From Gammaproteobacteria bacterium (GTDB taxonomy: Bacteria; Pseudomonadota; Gammaproteobacteria; Pseudomonadales; Porticoccaceae): a stretch of 64,000 nt of DNA. Under the pieces are notes generated by a model. It was not told the origin of the DNA. It was given only the letters and a program-made list of their open reading frames with translations, and searched no databases. A program made the position numbers and the translations under genes. Positions 9,816 through 19,700 of this stretch are shown one piece after another (positions within the stretch are counted from its first letter, which is position 1; every line of letters begins with the position of its first letter). The DNA lies in assembly GCA_016708925.1 (NCBI GenBank), contig JADJET010000001.1, positions 1 to 64,000 on the forward strand, given 5' to 3'.

Positions 9816-10502
9816 TTGTCGCGTCAGCTCGCACTGCCGGTGACCTTGCGCGACGCTGCCGGCTTCGAGAATTTCCACGCCGCGCCCACGTCGGTCGCGG
9901 GCCAGGCGCTTGCGCTGCTGCGCGACCAGCTCCTGCCGGGCACCCTGGTGTGCCTCTGGGGTGGTCCCGGGACTGGAAAAAGCCATCTGGCGCGCGCCAG
10001 TTGCCGGCACTATCCCAACGCGCTTTATCTGCCGCTGGGCGCCTTGCGCGACAGTGATCCCGAAGACGTGTTCGCCGATCTCGATAGCCTCAACCTGCTG
10101 GTACTGGACGAGCTGGATGCCGTCGCGGGCCGGGACGACTGGGAGCTGGCGCTGTTCGGTCTCCACAACCGGTTGCTGGAGCGGGGCGGGCGTCTGCTGG
10201 TGACGGCGCGGGTACCACCGCGCGAACTGCCGTTGCGCTTGCCTGATCTGCGCTCCCGCCTCATCGCCGGATACGGGTTCGGTCTTCCCGATCATGACGA
10301 TGTGCAGTGTCTGGAGATTCTGCGGTTTCGGGCGGCGCGCCTCGGGTTGCTGCTCGGGCCGGATGCCGGGCGCTATCTGCTGCATCGCGCGCCACGGGAT
10401 CTCGCGAGTTTGATGGACTGTCTCGACCGCCTCGATCACGCGGCACTGGCGCATCAGCGGCAGCTTACGCTGCCCTTTATCAAGCAGGTGTTCGGTTGGT
10501 GA
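9816..10502 (+). CDS. hda: DnaA regulatory inactivator Hda
   Basis: Hda is the DnaA-related AAA+ protein that, with the sliding clamp, stimulates hydrolysis of DnaA-ATP after initiation. The protein is 228 residues. The N terminus S-R-Q-L-A-L-P-V resembles the clamp-binding QL motif. A Walker A G-G-P-G-T-G-K-S-H and a Walker B L-L-V-L-D-E-L-D follow, then the Arg-finger region R-L-P-D-L-R-S-R-L. The start is TTG at 9816, immediately after the DUF2066 stop, with GGAGGGG centred about ten bases upstream. Confident as Hda rather than DnaA because it lacks DnaA domains I and IV. Confidence 0.92.
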   Translation: MSRQLALPVTLRDAAGFENFHAAPTSVAGQALALLRDQLLPGTLVCLWGGPGTGKSHLARASCRHYPNALYLPLGALRDSDPEDVFADLDSLNLLVLDELDAVAGRDDWELALFGLHNRLLERGGRLLVTARVPPRELPLRLPDLRSRLIAGYGFGLPDHDDVQCLEILRFRAARLGLLLGPDAGRYLLHRAPRDLASLMDCLDRLDHAALAHQRQLTLPFIKQVFGW

Positions 10503-10617
10503 GCGGATTCCACGGCCGGGCTTGATCGGACTCCCCGCCAACGCCCGGCTTGTCGCAGTCGATTCAAGAAGCGGCGGGGCCGTTCGGTGTTGGCGTTGCG
10601 TTTGTCCTGGCGTGCGG

Positions 10618-11358
10618 CTAACCCGCCGGTTTTTTTGCCGCGCGTTTGTCGCGCAGAAACAGGTGTGTGCCGCGGCGCTCGAATTCGAACAGGCCGGTCG
10701 CTTCGATCAGGTCGCCGAGTTTCCGGTAGCCGAAGTTGCGCGGATCGAAAGATGCCTGGTTGGAGATGTGCGATCCCACCAAGGCCAGACTCGACCAGCC
10801 ATCTTCGAGCATGCAGGCTTCGACGGCGTTACGCAGCAGGCCGACCAGTTTGGTGTCGCTCTTGAGTTCCTTGGCGGATTTCCGCTGCGGGCTTGTCGTC
10901 GTTTCCTCGCTGGTTTGGGACAGTGTGCCGAGATTTTCCAGATAGAGAAATTTGGAGCAGGCGTTGACGAACGGCATCGGCGTTTTCTTTTCGCCAAAGC
11001 CGTACACCTTGAGCCCGTTGGCGCGGATGCGCATCACCAGCGGGGTGAAGTCGGAGTCGGAGGAGGCCAGGCAAAAAGCGTCGAGCTTCTGGGTGTAGAG
11101 CAGATCCATGGCATCGATGATCATGGCGGTGTCGGTGGCGTTCTTGCCCTTGGTGTAGGCGAACTGCTGAATCGGCTGGATCGCGTAGTCGTGCAGCACC
11201 TCTTCCCAGCCTTTGAGGTTGTTGCTCTTCCAGTTGCCATAGGCGCGGCGCACATTGGGCACGCCGTATTTGGCCAGTTCATCGAGGATCACCTCGATCT
11301 TGCCCGCCGGGCAGTTGTCGGCGTCGATGAGCAGGGCGATGCGGGCTTCGTCGGACAT
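10618..11358 (-). CDS. NYN domain / OST-HTH (LOTUS) domain protein
   Basis: The 246-residue protein has two parts. Residues 1 to ~150 form a NYN (PIN-like) nuclease domain with acidic positions in A-L-L-I-D-A-D-N, K-N-A-T-D-T-A-M-I-I-D-A-M-D and S-S-D-S-D-F-T-P-L. Residues ~165-235 form a LOTUS/OST-HTH RNA-binding winged helix ending in F-E-F-E-R-R-G-T-H-L-F-L-R-D. The acidic residues expected for Mg-dependent RNA cleavage are present. The substrate is unknown. The gene is convergent with hda and appears monocistronic. A GC-rich stretch with possible hairpins separates it from hda. Confidence 0.85.
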   Translation of the reverse strand: MSDEARIALLIDADNCPAGKIEVILDELAKYGVPNVRRAYGNWKSNNLKGWEEVLHDYAIQPIQQFAYTKGKNATDTAMIIDAMDLLYTQKLDAFCLASSDSDFTPLVMRIRANGLKVYGFGEKKTPMPFVNACSKFLYLENLGTLSQTSEETTTSPQRKSAKELKSDTKLVGLLRNAVEACMLEDGWSSLALVGSHISNQASFDPRNFGYRKLGDLIEATGLFEFERRGTHLFLRDKRAAKKPAG

Positions 11359-11438
11359 GCTGTGGTTCCCGGGTTGCTGCGGTAGTGGTCAGGCTGCGCG
11401 AGGTGATCGGGCGGGTCCGCCGCCGCACTCGCCGGCCA

Positions 11439-13154
11439 TCAATGCCCGGCGGCTTGCTGCGGCGTGATTTTGTAGAGCGCCGTGGCGCGGTCCGCTGAAA
11501 CGTAGATGGCGCCGCTCGGCGACACACCCACGCCGGTGAGCACATAGCTGGGCGGCATGCCTTCAGCGGCGGGGTAGCCGATGGCGAGGTTGCGCGCGAT
11601 CTCGGTGACCTCGCCGTTTTGGGGGTCGATTCGCACCAGCCGCCGCCGACCGACCTAGGCGAGCACGATGGTGCCGTCGGGCGCCACGGCGAAGCCCTCG
11701 GGTCGATCCAGTCCTTCGGCGATCACCTGACGCTTGCCATTGTCCGGATTCAGGCGCAGCAGTTGCCCGTTCCGGGTGTCGGTCAGATAGACGCGGGTGA
11801 TCGGCTTGCCTTCCTTGTCGCCCGGCACCGGACGCATGGCGGCCATGCCCGGCAGGTTTTCGGCGATGGTCTTGCGCTTGGCGCCGTGCTCACCGGATAC
11901 CCGCAACAGGCGTCCGGTGCCCTGTTCGGCGATGAGCAGCACACCGGGTTCCAGTTCCAGAGCATCCACCGGGTGCTTGAGATCGTGGTAGGTCGCGACG
12001 GATTCGTTGGTGGCGAGATTGAAGACTTCGACCGCGTTGGTGAACCAGCTTGAGGTCACCGCGCGGTTGCCCTGGAGAGTGACCGTCATGGGCATTTCCA
12101 TGCGGTCGCGCAGGCCGCGCTTCAGTTCGGTCACCGCGCCGCTGGCGCCGGAAATTTTCTTGAAGGAAAACAGATCACCCAGGTAGATCTGATCGACGCC
12201 GTTTTCGACCCGCACATCCAGCCCGCCGGGCACCGCCAGCGCGCTCTTCACGACCGTGCGCGTCGCCCCGGTGCGGGTGTTGATGTTGAGGATGGCGTTA
12301 TCGACCATGTTGGTGATGTAGAGCTGGTCGCGGGAGTCGAGCGCCAGATTGTCGATGCCCTCGGGCACGGTCGCCACCAGGGTTTTTTCGCCACTGTGGA
12401 TATCCACCCGCAGTACCCGGCCGAGCGCGGTATCGGGCACATAGAGGTTGTCGTGGCTGTCGAGGTTGGCAGCCACCGGAATCCGGAACCCGGCGGCCAC
12501 CGCGGACAGTGCACCGCTGTCCACATCGATCTTCACCGCCCTGCCCTTGTACAGCAGTGGTCCGTAGAGCAGACCGTCCTTGCCGAAATCGAAGCCGTTC
12601 AGGTGGCCCATGTCGGCGATCACCCGGCGCGGTTCCTTGCGACCCTTGAGGTCCAGCTCCCACAGCGCATCGCCCCACAGCACCTGGGTGACAAACAGCC
12701 GGCCGTCGTCGCGGAAGGCGATGGAATTGATACCCGGCAGATTGTCCGCGAGGACAAAGACGGTGCCGTCCGGACGGCGGGCGTGAACCTTGCCGGTCAG
12801 TATCGAGGTCCACACCAGGGTGCCGTCGGGACCGAATTCGAGATCGTCGGCCATGCCCTGGGGCGGCCCCACGAATACCTCCGATTCCCCGGTGTTGACG
12901 TCCACCTTGTGAATGGCCTGGCCGATGACGCTGCCCACGTAGAGGTTGTCGTCGCGGTCGAAGGTGAGACCGTGCACGCCGAGAAAATCGGCGCCTGGCA
13001 CCAGATACTGCCCAGATAAAGGCTCGCTGGTGCCTTCGGCGTCCAGCAGCCCGTGGCGCTCCGGAGCGTCTTTTCCGCAGCTCGCGAGTACCGAGGCAAG
13101 CGCAAATGCCAGCGCCGCGCGGCGCAGGGATGCCTGTGATTCAGGGTGGTTCAT
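11439..13154 (-). pseudogene. NHL/SMP-30-like beta-propeller lipoprotein, split by an in-frame amber codon
   Basis: This would be a 571-residue exported lipoprotein. It has a signal peptide with lipobox L-A-S-C (Cys 26) followed by many propeller blades of the pattern D-x-x-D-N-L-Y-V and P-D-G-x-x-x-V. Reading from 13154 stops at a TAG (11655-11657), but the same frame then continues for 72 more codons of perfectly good propeller sequence (R-I-D-P-Q-N-G-E-V...) to the stop at 11439. A single change from a Tyr codon (TAC/TAT to TAG) would explain it. The product may be truncated by one blade, or the base may be miscalled. It could act as a lactonase-like or sugar-binding periplasmic protein; no catalytic residues can be assigned. 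Confidence 0.8.
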
Positions 13155-13253
13155 GACGTGCTCCCTTGCCGGTTGTGCTGGACCCAGTGGTCGGTTGCGC
13201 GTGGCTGGAACCCGCGCTGGTGAAGCGTCGCTTCTGCTTGCGCAGGCTGGCGG

Positions 13254-14069
13254 TTAATTCCCTTTGAAAGCCGGTTCGCGGCGCTCCGCGGTGGCTTTGA
13301 TGCCTTCTTTCGCATCCGCGGTCTTGAGCAGCCACTGTTGCTCGCCCAGTTCACGGTCGGTGGCGGCCTGCACCCGGTCGGCGAGGCCCATGCGCACGGT
13401 TTCGCGGATCGATTGGACCGCGAGCGGCGCCGAGCCGGCGATTTCGCGGGCGAGCGCCTGGGCGCTGGCCAGCACCTGATCCTGCGCCACCAGCACGTCG
13501 GCGAGCCCCCAGGCGACAGCCTGATCGCCGGGTACGCGGCGGCCGCTGTAGAACATGAGATGCGCCTTCTGCGGGCCGATCAGCGCCGGCAGAGTGTGGG
13601 TGAGGCCGAATCCGGGATGAAAACCGAGGCGCGAAAAATTGGCGCTGAAGCGCGCTTCCGGGCAGGTGACGCGGAAATCACCCACCAGCGCCAGCCCCAG
13701 ACCGCCGCCGATCGCCGCGCCCTGCACCGCGCACACCACGGGTTTTTTATTGCGAAACAGCCGCACCGCTTCTTGATACAGACGACCCGAACGTTTTTTG
13801 AAGGCGGAGTCATCCTTGCCGGCGGCGGCATTGTCCTTGTCGAGGCGGTCGCCGCCCGCAAAATCGGCGCCCGCGCAGAACGCCTTGCCCTCGGCGGCGA
13901 GCACCAGCGCGCGGCACTCGGGCATCGCGTCCAGATCGGTGAAGGCGTCGGCGATAGCATTGATCAGGGTTACGTCGAAATAATTGAAAGGCGGCCGCCG
14001 GATGGTGATGGTGGCGACGCGATCTTCCAGCGCAACGCTGATATCCGGGTAAGTTCCGATGCTGGTCAT
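13254..14069 (-). CDS. Enoyl-CoA hydratase/isomerase (crotonase) family protein
   Basis: The 271-residue crotonase-fold protein has the usual N-terminal R-P-P-F-N-Y-F-D, the oxyanion-hole segments A-F-C-A-G-A-D-F and Q-G-A-A-I-G-G-G-L-G-L-A-L, and the helix F-S-A-N-F-S-R-L-G-F-H-P-G-F-G. The catalytic Glu pair of true hydratases is not obvious: the first position reads G-L-A-L-V-G-D and the second G-F-H-P. Hydratase, isomerase or another crotonase activity are all possible. It is divergent from a thioesterase gene across a palindromic operator, suggesting co-regulated acyl-CoA metabolism. Confidence 0.88.
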   Translation of the reverse strand: MTSIGTYPDISVALEDRVATITIRRPPFNYFDVTLINAIADAFTDLDAMPECRALVLAAEGKAFCAGADFAGGDRLDKDNAAAGKDDSAFKKRSGRLYQEAVRLFRNKKPVVCAVQGAAIGGGLGLALVGDFRVTCPEARFSANFSRLGFHPGFGLTHTLPALIGPQKAHLMFYSGRRVPGDQAVAWGLADVLVAQDQVLASAQALAREIAGSAPLAVQSIRETVRMGLADRVQAATDRELGEQQWLLKTADAKEGIKATAERREPAFKGN

Positions 14070-14090
14070 GTCCGCTCCACAGGTGATTTT

Positions 14091-14107
14091 TTTGAGTCTA
14101 ACTCAAA
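14091..14107. promoter_or_regulatory. Perfect 7-3-7 palindrome, probable repressor operator
   Basis: TTTGAGT-CTA-ACTCAAA is a perfect inverted repeat 22 bases upstream of the crotonase start and about 120 bases upstream of the divergent thioesterase start. Size and position fit an operator for a dimeric TetR/MarR-type repressor. No regulator gene is adjacent. Confidence 0.6.
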
Positions 14108-14228
14108 TCAACCGAGCGTGGGCGGTCGGGCTCGCACCCGGGTACGATTTCAGGATAATGACGCCGGCATCGAAGCAGCGAGAGATCAAAACGTGACATC
14201 CAATTCCTTGAATCCGGCCACAGCGACG

Positions 14229-15029
14229 ATGAGCAAATTCGAGCGCGATACGCAGGTGCGACGCATCGACGAGCGTACCTGGGAAGGGGAGTTCTCCCCC
14301 GACTGGAGCATAGGGCAGGCGCCCAACGGCGGCTACGCCATGGCGCTCGGCGCGCGGGCGCTGGCGGCGGCCCTGCCGCACCCGGACCCCATGACGGTCA
14401 CCGCGTACTATGTGGCGCGCCCCGCCTCCGGTGCGGTGCGCTGCGAGGTCGAGGTGCTGCGGGTGGGGAAGGGCACTTCAACCGGCATGGTGCGCCTGAT
14501 GCAGGGCGGTGAGACCATGATCCAGTTGATCGGTACCTACACCGATTTCGACCGTATACGGGGCGTGAATCACTGCGCGATCCCCATTCCCGAGATGCCC
14601 GGATTTGCCGATAGCGTCGACACCCCGGTCGCGGACAATGTCCCGCTGCGCAAACAGCTTATTCAGCGCATGACGCCGGCTAACGTCAAGGCGCTGGACG
14701 GAACCCCGGATGGGTCGGGCTGCTGGCTGGGCTGGACCGAGTTCGCTGACGGCGGGACGATCGATCTGTTCGGCCTGCTGTTGTTCGCCGACGCCATGCC
14801 ACCGCCGGCGTTCGCCCTTTACGGACCCGAAGGCTGGGTGCCGACCCTGGACTTGTCGGTACAGATTCATGCCCGCCCGGCGCCCGGGCCGCTGCGCTGC
14901 AAGTTCGAAACATCCCTGATTACCGAAGGCACGCTGGACGAGGACGGCTGGTTGTGGGACAGCCAGGGCAAGCTGGTGGCGTTGGCGCGTCAGACCGCCA
15001 AGCTGCGGGTCAAGTCACGCGGGATTTGA
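14229..15029 (+). CDS. Acyl-CoA thioesterase-like (double hot-dog, TesB-like) protein
   Basis: From the ATG at 14229 it is 266 residues. An in-frame GTG at 14193 would add twelve. The N-terminal half has W-S-I-G-Q-A-P-N-G-G-Y-A-M-A-L, a hallmark of TesB-like and acyl-CoA thioesterase domains. The C-terminal half ends L-V-A-L-A-R-Q-T-A-K-L-R, the typical closing strand of the second hot-dog. Such proteins hydrolyse acyl-CoA thioesters. It is transcribed divergently from the crotonase gene and probably shares its operator. The substrate range cannot be read from the sequence. Confidence 0.82.
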   Translation: MSKFERDTQVRRIDERTWEGEFSPDWSIGQAPNGGYAMALGARALAAALPHPDPMTVTAYYVARPASGAVRCEVEVLRVGKGTSTGMVRLMQGGETMIQLIGTYTDFDRIRGVNHCAIPIPEMPGFADSVDTPVADNVPLRKQLIQRMTPANVKALDGTPDGSGCWLGWTEFADGGTIDLFGLLLFADAMPPPAFALYGPEGWVPTLDLSVQIHARPAPGPLRCKFETSLITEGTLDEDGWLWDSQGKLVALARQTAKLRVKSRGI

Positions 15030-15141
15030 CAGCGCCGGGCGGTGCGCCGGACCATGGGTTGCGCTCGGCGGGCCGTGCCGCTGCGGATCGGCGCGCCAAG
15101 CGCCCACCCGGCAAAAAAATAATCACAACCTGGAGATCATC

Positions 15142-15453
15142 ATGACCTCGGCAAAACCAACCATCGTTCTCTACTCGCTGGCTTTTCTCGGCATCTTCAT
15201 CTGGGCGGTCCTGACCGACCCAACCTTCGCCGGCTTCGTGGCGGCGGTGCGCGAACCATGGGGGCTGGTAGTGACCCTCGACTTCGTGTTCGGCTGTCTG
15301 CTGCTGTCCTGGCTCATCTATTACATCGAAGGCTCGGCGCGCGCGGCGCTGCCCTGGGCCGTGGCGCTCTTCATCGTCGGCAATATCGTGGGCGCCATCT
15401 ACTTGCTGATGCGGCTCGACCGTATCCGCCAGCGTTTGGCGGCCACCACCTGA
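15142..15453 (+). CDS. Small integral membrane protein, unknown function
   Basis: The 103-residue protein has three predicted transmembrane helices (about residues 8-27, 41-63 and 69-91) and a basic C-terminal tail R-L-D-R-I-R-Q-R-L. A GGAG ribosome-binding site lies eight bases upstream of the ATG. It is probably an inner-membrane protein. I do not recognise the family with certainty. It is flanked by the thioesterase gene and an efflux operon but separated from the latter by a hairpin. Confidence 0.7.
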   Translation: MTSAKPTIVLYSLAFLGIFIWAVLTDPTFAGFVAAVREPWGLVVTLDFVFGCLLLSWLIYYIEGSARAALPWAVALFIVGNIVGAIYLLMRLDRIRQRLAATT

Positions 15454-15461
15454 CGCGGGTC

Positions 15462-15480
15462 CCGGGCAAGGAGTGCCCGG
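15462..15480. terminator. GC-rich hairpin after the small membrane protein gene
   Basis: CCGGGCA / TGCCCGG forms a perfect 7-bp stem with a 5-base loop starting nine bases after the stop codon at 15453. No T-run follows, so it may be a weak or Rho-assisted terminator, or only an RNA-stabilising hairpin. Confidence 0.4.
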
Positions 15481-15637
15481 CGGAGGCGGGTCCGAACAGA
15501 GGAGTGCTTCGGGGGCCGATGGAGGTTCCGACCCATGCAGGGAATCGCATGCGCTCGGACGTTTCGCCGCGCGGAACCCCGGATCGGTGAGGGCCTTCCA
15601 GGCCGTGCAATGCCTGTATTATTCGGGCCGACGCAAC

Positions 15638-16771
15638 ATGCCCGGCGGTCGCCGGTTGGACGAACGGGTGTTCCAACGCATACCACTCCTGGCCGTGTCC
15701 ATTGCGACAGCTCTTCTGACGAGCTGCACCGACGCAACGCCACCTGCGCTTGGCGCGCGTGTCGTGGTGGTCGAATCACCGCAGCCGCTGGCACAGAGCA
15801 TGACCGACGCCTATGCCGGCGCGGTGCGCGCACGCGTTGAAGCCGATCTGGCATTTCGGGTACCGGGCAAGATCGCCTCCAGGGCCATCGACGTCGGCAT
15901 GCACGTCCAGCGCGGCGCGGTGCTGGCGGTGCTCGATCCGGAGGATGCGCGATTGAATCTGGCGGCCGCCAAGGCCGCCGTGGCTGCCGCCGAGGCGGAT
16001 CTGTGGATTGCGCAGAACGAGCAAAAGCGCTCCCTGGAACTTCAGGCGCGTGGTTTCATCAGCCAGTCGGCGGTCGACAAGCAAAAGAGCGCGACCATGC
16101 TGGCGCGCGCGCGGCGCGATCAGGCGCGGGCGGAACTGGACCTTGCCCACAATCAAGCGCAGTACACCGAGCTGAAAGCCGATACGGCGGGTGTCGTTAC
16201 CGCCGTCATGGCGGAGGTCGGCAATGTTGTCAGTGCCGGTCAGCCGGTGGCGCGCGTGGCGGCGGACGGCGGGCGGGAGGTGCTGATCCGGGTCCCAGAG
16301 GGCAGGGCGCCGGCGTTGCGCGCGGCCAAGCACATCCATGTCGCCCTGTATGCCGACGCAGCCCGGCGCTATGTCGGCAAGATTCGGGAGATCAGTCCGC
16401 AGGCCGATGCCGAGACGCGCACCCAGGAAGTACGCGTGAGTATCGTCGCGGCCGACGCAAAGGTGCAGCTCGGTGCCACCGCGACGGTGTATGTGGCGGG
16501 CAGTGGCGATAACGACAGCTTTCGCGTACCCGCCACGGCGCTGGCCAACCGGGACGCGCAACAAGCCGTGGTATGGCGGGTGGAAACAGCGCGCGACGGC
16601 GGGCTGTCCGCGCAGCCTGTCCCGGTGGAGGTGCGGGAATATCTCGACGATGCCGTGATCGTGGCGGGCGAGTTACACGCCAGTGATCGCCTGATCTCCG
16701 CAGGGGTTCATCTCCTGGTGCCCGGGATGGCGATCATGCCGGTTGATCGCACCACGAAAGCCGCGCTCTAG
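15638..16771 (+). CDS. RND efflux periplasmic adaptor (membrane fusion lipoprotein)
   Basis: From the ATG at 15638 the protein is 377 residues with a lipobox L-L-T-S-C (Cys 30), so it is probably lipid-anchored. It then shows the adaptor order: a lipoyl half-motif (F-R-V-P-G-K-I-A-S-R), a helical hairpin rich in Ala/Glu/Gln, the second lipoyl half (A-D-T-A-G-V-V-T-A-V), and beta-barrel and membrane-proximal domains. It bridges the downstream RND pump to an outer-membrane channel. It ends 13 bases before the permease gene. No TolC-type gene is adjacent, so a channel encoded elsewhere is presumably shared. Confidence 0.9.
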   Translation: MPGGRRLDERVFQRIPLLAVSIATALLTSCTDATPPALGARVVVVESPQPLAQSMTDAYAGAVRARVEADLAFRVPGKIASRAIDVGMHVQRGAVLAVLDPEDARLNLAAAKAAVAAAEADLWIAQNEQKRSLELQARGFISQSAVDKQKSATMLARARRDQARAELDLAHNQAQYTELKADTAGVVTAVMAEVGNVVSAGQPVARVAADGGREVLIRVPEGRAPALRAAKHIHVALYADAARRYVGKIREISPQADAETRTQEVRVSIVAADAKVQLGATATVYVAGSGDNDSFRVPATALANRDAQQAVVWRVETARDGGLSAQPVPVEVREYLDDAVIVAGELHASDRLISAGVHLLVPGMAIMPVDRTTKAAL

Positions 16772-16784
16772 TGGCCCTGCGCGG

Positions 16785-19700
16785 ATGAAGCGTTTCAACC
16801 TGAGTGAATGGGCGCTGTCCAATCGCGTTCTCGTCGGTTATCTGACGCTGCTGCTCGGTGCACTCGGTGTCTACAGCTACTTTCATCTCGGTCAGTCGGA
16901 AGATCCGCCGTTCACATTTCGGATGATGGTGGTGAATACCCAGTGGCCCGGCGCGACGGCGGATGAGGTGGATCGCCTGGTCACCGATCGCATCGAAGAG
17001 AAATTGCAGGAGCTGGATGGACTGGACTATCTGCGCTCGTATTCGCGGCCGGGTGAATCCTGGGTGTTTGTCCTGTTCCGGGAAGATTTGCCACCCGCCG
17101 CGGTGGCAGATGGCTTCTACCAGGTGCGCAAAAAAATCGGCGACATGCGACACCGGTTGCCGTCCGGTGTCGTCGGACCTGCCTTCAACGATGAATTTGG
17201 CGATACCTTCGGCAATATCTATGCACTGACGGGTGCTGAATTCAGTTATCAGGAACTGAAAGACTATGCCGATCGTATCCGTGAACGACTGCTGCGGATC
17301 GCCGATGTCGCCAAGGTCGAGTTCGTCGGCCTGCAGGAAGAACGCGTTTACATCGACATTGCCAACGCCCGGCGCGACCAGCTCGGCATCCCGCCAGAGC
17401 TGATCGCGCAGACGCTGGCGGCGCAGAACACGATCGTGCCGGCCGGCGCTTTCGATACTACTGCCGACAGGATTCACCTGCGCGTGTCCGGCGGCCTCGA
17501 CACCGTCGCGCAACTGCGCCAATTGCCCATCCACTGGCAGGGTCGAAGTTTCCGCCTGGGCGACATCGCAACCGTGTACCGCGGCTATCAGGACCCGCCG
17601 GCGCCACGGATGCGCTTCAACGGGCAACCCGCGATCGGGATCGCCGTATCGATGAGCAAGGGAGGCGACATCATCGGTCTCGGGAAACGTCTCGATCACA
17701 CCTTCGCGCAGCTCAACCGCGAAATACCACTCGGCATGAGCCTGTCGCGGGTCGCGGATCAGCCCGCGGCGGTTGCGCGCGTCATCCGGGAATTCATTCA
17801 CGCGCTGTTCGAAGCCATCGTTATCGTGCTGGCCGTGTGCTTTATCGCGCTGGGCGTGCGCACGGGTCTGGTGGTGGCACTGTCGATTCCGCTGGTGCTG
17901 GGTGTGACTTTCCTGGTCATGCGCATGGCCGGTATCGGTCTGCACAACATCTCGCTCGGCGCCTTGATTCTCTCGCTCGGACTGCTGGTGGACGATGCCA
18001 TCATTGCCGTCGAGATGATGGCGGTGAAACTCGCGCAGGGCTACGACCGGCTGCGCGCGGCGGCCTTCGCCTATACCAGCACCGCGTTTCCGATGCTGGC
18101 GGGCACACTGATTACCGCCGCGGGATTTCTGCCGATAGCAACAGCCGCGAGCAGCACCGGGGAATACACGCGTGCGCTGTTCCAGGTGGTCGGGCTGGCG
18201 CTGCTGCTATCGTGGTTTGCGGCAGTGCTCACCGTGCCACTGCTTGGCTATTACTTGCTCTCCGAGAAGACGGCGGCCGCCGATGGCCTGGCCCGGGATC
18301 CGAACGCGGTGTACCAGACGCCTTTCTACGCACGTTTTCGTCGCGCCATCGCTTTGTGCATCAACCACCGCTGGGCGACCATCGGCATTACCGCGGCATT
18401 ACTCGCGGGCGGCGTGGCGCTGTTTGCGACCGTCCCCAACCAGTTCTTTCCAGCGTCGAACCGGCTCGAATTGTTGGTGGACCTGCAGTTGCCGGAGGGT
18501 GCGTCGATTACCGAAACCGACATGGTGGCACGTCGTCTCGAAGCTACGCTCGCGAACATTCCTGGCCTCGACAGTCAGGTGGCCTACATCGGCAGCGGCA
18601 CGCCACGCTACTTTCTGTCGCTCGATCAGCAATTGCCCTCGGCAAGCTTTGCGCAGTTCGTGCTCAACACTCACGATATAACCGCGCGCGAACGCATTCG
18701 CGCACATTTACTCGAAGTACTGCCTGCGCAATTCCCCGATGTGCGCTGGCGTGTCAACCGGCTGGAAAACGGTCCGCCGGTCGGCTATGTGTTGCAGTAC
18801 CGGGTGTCCGGTCCGGAGCGTGCGGTGGCGCGCGTTCATGCCGACCGGATCGCCGCGGTCATGCGCGCGAATCCCTATGCGGCCGGTGTCCACCTCGATA
18901 CCGCGGAAGCTTCCAAACGCATCCGCATCGATATCGATCAGGATCGCGCGCGCGCGCTTGGCGTGAGCACCCGGGGCGTGTCGCAATTGCTGGAGGCCTC
19001 GATCAACGGTGCCACGCTGACCCATTTGCGCGAGCACAATCGCCTGACCGGCGTGGTGGTGCGGGGACCGCCCGCGGAGCGCGAACACCTGGAGCTGCTG
19101 GGAAGTCTCTCCGTACCGACCGCGAGTGGCGTCAATATCCCGCTGGCACAGATAGCGCGACTGAACTACGGGCTCGAGGACGGCATCCTGTGGCGACGCG
19201 ATCGCACGCCGACCACCAGCGTGCGTGCCGATATCTACGCCGACAAGCAGCCGCCCGAAGTGGTCGCGGATCTGGCACCCGCCATCGCCGGCATCGAGGC
19301 GGAGTTGCCGCCGGGTTACCGTATCGAGATCGGTGGCACGGTCGAGGACTCGGGCAAGGGCCAGGCCAGCGTCATGGTGGGCATGCCCTTGTTCGCGCTC
19401 GCTGTCATCACGATCCTGATGTTCCAGCTCAAGAGTTTTTCCCGGACCCTGATGGTGGTGCTCACCGCGCCGCTCGGGATTATCGGCGTCGGGCTGGGAC
19501 TGCTGGCATCGGGCAAGCCGTTCGGTTTCGTGGCGATGCTCAGCACCATCGCGCTGCTCGGCATGGTCATGCGCAACAGCGTGATTCTGGTCGATCAGAT
19601 CCGCCAGGATCTGGAGCTGGGCCGTGCGCCGTTTGATGCGATTGTGGAAGCGACGGTGCGTCGCTTTCGGCCGATCGTGCTCACCGCGCTGGCGGCGGTG

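Noticed and set aside
8526..10541. A 670-codon N-terminal extension of purM
   Set aside because: It is antisense to DUF2066 and hda, has no family match, and the conserved PurM N terminus starts at 8525.
16734..17945. Minus-strand ORF of about 400 codons opposite the RND permease
   Set aside because: It is a shadow of a gene with clear RND motifs; its composition is His/Gln/Arg rich and matches nothing.
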